Below are positions 2,881 through 5,981 of a stretch of 5,981 nucleotides of DNA, in pieces. This DNA comes from JAISGQ01 sp045534445 (GTDB lineage: Bacteria > Bacillota > Clostridia > Oscillospirales > Acutalibacteraceae): assembly GCA_045534445.1 (NCBI GenBank), contig JAZSJQ010000072.1, positions 1 through 5,981 of the forward strand. The letters run 5' to 3'. The notes under the pieces were generated by a model. The model did no database searches. It was not told the DNA's origin and saw only the letters and a list, made by a program, of their open reading frames with translations. The first letter of the stretch is position 1. Each line of letters starts with the position of its first letter. Both the position numbers and the translations under genes were made by a program.

Positions 2881-5703
2881 ATGAATATACTTGCAGCCTT
2901 TTTCGGCAACTACTCAAAAAGAGAGCTTAAAAGAATAGAGCCCTTGAAGCAGAAGGTTCTCGATCTTGAGCCCACATATCAGGCAATGAGCGATGAGGAG
3001 CTTCAGGGTCAGACCGCCATATTAAAGGGCAGACTTGCCGCAGGCGAGACTCTTGACGATATCCTCTGCGATGCATTTGCCGTCTGCCGTGAGGCAAGCT
3101 GGCGAGTGCTGGGCATGAAGCACTTCCCCGTTCAGATCCTGGGCGGCATCATTCTGCATCAGGGAAGGATCTCCGAAATGAAAACAGGTGAAGGCAAGAC
3201 CCTCGTGGCAACTCTGCCTTCCTATCTCAATGCCCTTTCGGGTCAGGGTGTCCACGTTGTAACCGTCAACGAATATCTTGCACGCCGCGACAGCGAGTGG
3301 ATGGGCAAGGTGCATCGCTGGCTGGGTCTGAAGGTGGGCATCATCGCCAACGGCATGGAGGCTGAGGAGCGCCGCGAGGCATACAACGCCGACATCACTT
3401 ACGGTACCAACAACGAATTCGGCTTTGACTATCTCCGTGACAACATGGTTCCCTATGCCGAGCTTAAAGTTCAGCGCGGACATACCTTTGCTATCGTTGA
3501 CGAGGTTGACTCCATACTTATAGATGAAGCCCGTACACCTCTTATCATTTCGGGCAGAGGCGAAGCCTCCAGCGAGCTTTACACCCTTGCAAACCGCTTT
3601 GCAAAGAGACTCAAGCAGGCTCGAATAGTCGCAGACAATGACAAGGAAGAAATGGAAGACCGTGACGATGTAGCCGATGCAGACTATGTTGTTGACGAAA
3701 AGGCACGAACCTGTACTCTTACCGAGCGCGGTGTTGCAAAGGCAGAGCAGGAGTTCGGTCTCCGGAACCTCACCGACGACGATGAGAACACCCAGCGCAT
3801 AGCTCACCACATCAATCAGGCTATCCGCGCCCACGGTATCATGATACGCGACATTGACTATGTTGTGCAGGACGGCGAGGTCATAATCGTTGACGAGTTT
3901 ACAGGACGTCTCATGTACGGACGCCGTTACAATGAAGGCCTCCATCAGGCGATAGAGGCAAAGGAAGGGGTCAAGATCGCAAACGAGTCAAAGACCCTTG
4001 CAACCATCACCTTCCAGAACTATTTCCGTCTTTACAAAAAGCTTTCGGGTATGACAGGTACAGCCCTTACCGAAGAGGCTGAGTTCCGTGAGATATACAA
4101 GCTTGACTGCGTGGAGGTTCCCACCAACAAGCCCATGATAAGAAACGATATGCCCGATGTTATCTATGCGACCGAGAGCGCAAAGTTCCGTGCTGTTATA
4201 CAGAGAATCGTAGAGGCTCACAGTAAGGGACAGCCCGTTCTCGTAGGTACTATTTCAATCGAAAAATCCGAGGTGCTTTCAAAGCTTCTTTCCCGTGTGG
4301 GCGTAAAACACGAGGTGCTCAACGCAAAGCAGCACGCAAGAGAGGCTGAGATCGTCGCACAGGCAGGCAGACTGGGTGCAGTTACCATTGCAACCAACAT
4401 GGCAGGTCGAGGCACCGATATAAAGCTGGGCGGTAATGCCGAGTTCATGGCAAAGCAGCAGCTTCGCCGTGAATTCAACGAGGAGCGCGCCAAGGCAATG
4501 AGTGCAAAGGAGCCCGACTGGGAGCATGAGGAGATGCTTATCTCCGAGTGCGAGTCCTTCAGCGAGACCGATGACGAGGAGATCCTCGCAGTGCGCCGTC
4601 GCTTTGCCGAGCTGGTTGAGCAGTATGAAAAGATCATCAATGCCGAGGCGGAGCAGGTAAGAGCCGCAGGAGGTCTGCTGATCCTCGGTACCGAGCGGCA
4701 CGAATCCCGCCGAATCGACAATCAGCTCCGCGGTCGTGCAGGCCGTCAGGGTGACCCCGGTGAGAGCCAGTTCTTCGTAGGTCTTGACGATGACCTCATG
4801 CGCCTTTTCGGCGGCGAGAGAATAAAGAGCATCATGGATATGATGAAGGTCGAGGAGGATATGCCCATTCAGGCAGGTCTTGTCTCCAAGTCCATCGAGA
4901 ATGCTCAGAAGAACATAGAGGGACGAAATTTCGGAATCAGAAAGCACGTTCTTCAGTATGATGACGTTATGAACCGTCAGCGTGAGATAATCTACCGCGA
5001 GCGTGATATGGTGCTTGCAGGAGAGGATCTTCGAGATAAGATACTCAAGATGGTTGACGATTCCATCGAGGCAAACGTCACACGCTGGCTCAGCGGTGAG
5101 GCAAAGTACAACTGGAACTTTGAATCTCTCCGCGGTCACTATCTCGGCTGGCTGACCAAGCCCGAGGATTTCAACTATACCGAGGAAGAGCTTTTCGACC
5201 TTGAGCCCGAGCAGGTAACCGCAATGCTCACCGAAAGAGCCCATGAGATATACGAAAGCAAGGAGAAGGAGTTTGACGAGACCTTCGAGAAGGGTATCAT
5301 GCGCAAGATAGAGCGCAAGGTACTGCTTCAGGTGGTTGACAAGCTCTGGATGGAGCATATCGACGCAATGGACGACTTAAAGCGCGGAATCAACCTTCGC
5401 GCCTACGGTCAGAAGGATCCCGTTGTTGTGTATACAATGGAAGGCTTCGATATGTTTGACGAGATGATAGCCCTCATCAAGGAGAACACCACCAGACTGA
5501 TGCTCACCGTCAGACCCCGCACCGAGGCTGAGGCTGCCCAGAGAAAGCAGCTTATCAAGCCCACCGAGACAGCAGGCGACGGAAGCGATCCCCAGTCAAG
5601 GACCGTCCGCGGCGGCAAGAAGGTAGGACCCAACGCACCTTGCCCCTGCGGAAGCGGCAAGAAGTACAAGAAGTGCTGCGGCAAGCCCCAGGGCGCTGAG
5701 TAA
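2881..5703 (+). CDS. secA: SecA, ATPase motor of the Sec preprotein translocase
   Basis: This encodes a 940-aa protein that binds SecYEG at the membrane and uses ATP hydrolysis to push unfolded preproteins through the channel. The start at 2881 (M-N-I-L-A-A-F-F-G-N-Y-S-K-R) matches the family N-terminus. NBD1 carries Walker A G-E-G-K-T at 103-107 and the DEAD-type D-E-V-D at 207-210. The preprotein cross-linking domain follows at roughly 225-370. NBD2 carries M-T-G-T-A near 391-395, T-N-M-A-G-R-G-T-D at 505-513 and the arginine-finger region Q-L-R-G-R-A-G-R-Q-G-D at 615-625. The helical scaffold begins near 640. The two-helix-finger region ends near L-R-A-Y-G-Q-K-D-P (839-847), with Tyr842 the likely equivalent of the E. 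coli finger tyrosine. The C-terminus is a zinc-binding SEC-C motif, C921-x-C923-x8-C932-C933, used by the family for SecB or ribosome contact. About 77 residues (519-595) are inserted in NBD2. All catalytic motifs are intact. The gene is monocistronic, with its own promoter and terminator. Confidence 0.98.
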   Translation: MNILAAFFGNYSKRELKRIEPLKQKVLDLEPTYQAMSDEELQGQTAILKGRLAAGETLDDILCDAFAVCREASWRVLGMKHFPVQILGGIILHQGRISEMKTGEGKTLVATLPSYLNALSGQGVHVVTVNEYLARRDSEWMGKVHRWLGLKVGIIANGMEAEERREAYNADITYGTNNEFGFDYLRDNMVPYAELKVQRGHTFAIVDEVDSILIDEARTPLIISGRGEASSELYTLANRFAKRLKQARIVADNDKEEMEDRDDVADADYVVDEKARTCTLTERGVAKAEQEFGLRNLTDDDENTQRIAHHINQAIRAHGIMIRDIDYVVQDGEVIIVDEFTGRLMYGRRYNEGLHQAIEAKEGVKIANESKTLATITFQNYFRLYKKLSGMTGTALTEEAEFREIYKLDCVEVPTNKPMIRNDMPDVIYATESAKFRAVIQRIVEAHSKGQPVLVGTISIEKSEVLSKLLSRVGVKHEVLNAKQHAREAEIVAQAGRLGAVTIATNMAGRGTDIKLGGNAEFMAKQQLRREFNEERAKAMSAKEPDWEHEEMLISECESFSETDDEEILAVRRRFAELVEQYEKIINAEAEQVRAAGGLLILGTERHESRRIDNQLRGRAGRQGDPGESQFFVGLDDDLMRLFGGERIKSIMDMMKVEEDMPIQAGLVSKSIENAQKNIEGRNFGIRKHVLQYDDVMNRQREIIYRERDMVLAGEDLRDKILKMVDDSIEANVTRWLSGEAKYNWNFESLRGHYLGWLTKPEDFNYTEEELFDLEPEQVTAMLTERAHEIYESKEKEFDETFEKGIMRKIERKVLLQVVDKLWMEHIDAMDDLKRGINLRAYGQKDPVVVYTMEGFDMFDEMIALIKENTTRLMLTVRPRTEAEAAQRKQLIKPTETAGDGSDPQSRTVRGGKKVGPNAPCPCGSGKKYKKCCGKPQGAE

Positions 5704-5721
5704 GAAGCATGAACAGTAATG

Positions 5722-5755
5722 AAAGCCGTCTCACAGACCGTGAGACGGCTTTTTT
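5722..5755 (+). terminator. Rho-independent terminator of secA
   Basis: A perfect 13-bp stem pairs AAAGCCGTCTCAC (5722-5734) with GTGAGACGGCTTT (5740-5752) around AGACC and ends in six T residues (5750-5755). It lies 18 nt after the secA stop, so secA is not co-transcribed with anything to the right. Confidence 0.93.
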
Positions 5756-5780
5756 GTAGTTTATTATAAAACAACACACC

Positions 5781-5805
5781 GTAGGGGACGGGTTTCGCCT
5801 CCCGT
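5781..5805 (+). repeat. GTAGGGG hairpin repeat, unit 1
   Basis: It begins GTAGGGG. The arms GGGA (5785-5788) and TCCC (5800-5803) pair, with an inner GG/CC, or alternatively ACGGG pairs with CCCGT (5801-5805). The stem is imperfect. The preceding ACACCGTA is also seen before the related repeat at 1811. Confidence 0.6.
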
Positions 5806-5835
5806 ATTTTACCAAACAGGGCTGAATCTGCCACT

Positions 5836-5861
5836 GTAGGGGAGACCCTCTGTGGTCTCCC
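5836..5861 (+). repeat. GTAGGGG hairpin repeat, unit 2
   Basis: It begins GTAGGGG. GGGAGACC (5840-5847) pairs perfectly with GGTCTCCC (5854-5861) around CTCTGT. The outer GGGA/TCCC is shared with units 1 and 3, while the inner arms differ but stay complementary. Confidence 0.7.
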
Positions 5862-5885
5862 TTAAACTCTTCGAGCAGAGTTTAA
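5862..5885. repeat. Inverted repeat between repeat units 2 and 3
   Basis: TTAAACTCT (5862-5870) and AGAGTTTAA (5877-5885) form a perfect 9-bp stem around TCGAGC, directly abutting unit 2. No T-tract follows on either strand, so it is not a typical terminator. Confidence 0.55.
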
Positions 5886-5891
5886 AAAACT

Positions 5892-5917
5892 GTAGGGGAC
5901 GATGCCCTCATCGTCCC
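5892..5917 (+). repeat. GTAGGGG hairpin repeat, unit 3
   Basis: It begins GTAGGGG. GGGACGATG (5896-5904) pairs perfectly with CATCGTCCC (5909-5917) around CCCT. This is the strongest stem of the array. Confidence 0.7.
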
Positions 5918-5949
5918 GTTCCCATTCGCGAATATACTTTCCCATCATC

Positions 5950-5979
5950 GCAGGGGCGCGAGAATGCAAGCAATCTCCC
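5950..5979 (+). repeat. GTAGGGG-type hairpin repeat, unit 4 (may continue past the edge)
   Basis: It begins GCAGGGG. GAGA (5960-5963) pairs with TCTC (5974-5977), enclosing TGC/GCA. The core matches the repeat at 1822-1839 except for one compensated base pair, so units 1-3 and this unit are two subtypes of one family. Confidence 0.6.
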
Positions 5980-5981
5980 AT

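Noticed and set aside
3022..5358. Long open frames on the minus strand inside secA
   Set aside because: They mirror the codon pattern of a highly conserved gene and have no promoters or ribosome binding sites of their own.
5781..5981. CRISPR array suggested by regular spacing
   Set aside because: The shared part is only about 7 bases plus a variable hairpin, the units differ in their arms, and no cas genes are near.
5704..5981. A coding gene downstream of secA
   Set aside because: Only frames overlapping the terminator and hairpin repeats are open, with no start signals. The region is read as intergenic repeats.

Overview
The window looks like a chromosomal segment from an anaerobic Clostridia-type Firmicute, most like Ruminococcus/Oscillospiraceae. 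The basis is a clostridial-style SecA with an enlarged NBD2 insertion and a zinc-binding tail, a BspA-type leucine-rich-repeat lipoprotein, strong GGAGG/GAGGTGA ribosome binding sites, and short GTAGGGG hairpin repeats of a kind common in gut Clostridia. The genus is inferred, not shown.

Layout, left to right. Positions 1-46 hold the first 15 codons of a leftward gene that leaves the window, with its promoter at 69-97. Two terminator hairpins follow (96-127 and 137-163), then an orphaned 3' end (173-254) of a gene whose intact copy lies 2 kb away. A leftward LRR lipoprotein gene (289-1752) and a rightward 74-aa Xre/Cro-type repressor gene (1975-2199) are divergent. Between them are a leftward promoter and two imperfect-palindrome boxes that look like repressor operators. 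A bidirectional terminator (2191-2224) separates the repressor from a convergent leftward gene for a small, unknown, membrane-anchored protein (2244-2588). That gene is divergent from secA (2881-5703), which has its own promoter and an unusual leader and ends in a strong terminator (5722-5755). The last 200 bases hold four hairpin repeats in the same orientation, spaced 55-58 bp apart.

How the parts may work together. The repressor and the LRR lipoprotein look like one regulated module: the operator boxes sit in and beside the lipoprotein promoter. The module lies between two direct copies (72 of 74 bases identical) of the 3' end of the small-protein gene. This is the arrangement left by an element that integrates into the 3' end of a gene and restores that end. 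No recombinase is present, so mobility is only a hypothesis. secA is a separate housekeeping gene for the Sec secretion pathway, the same pathway that would export the LRR lipoprotein.
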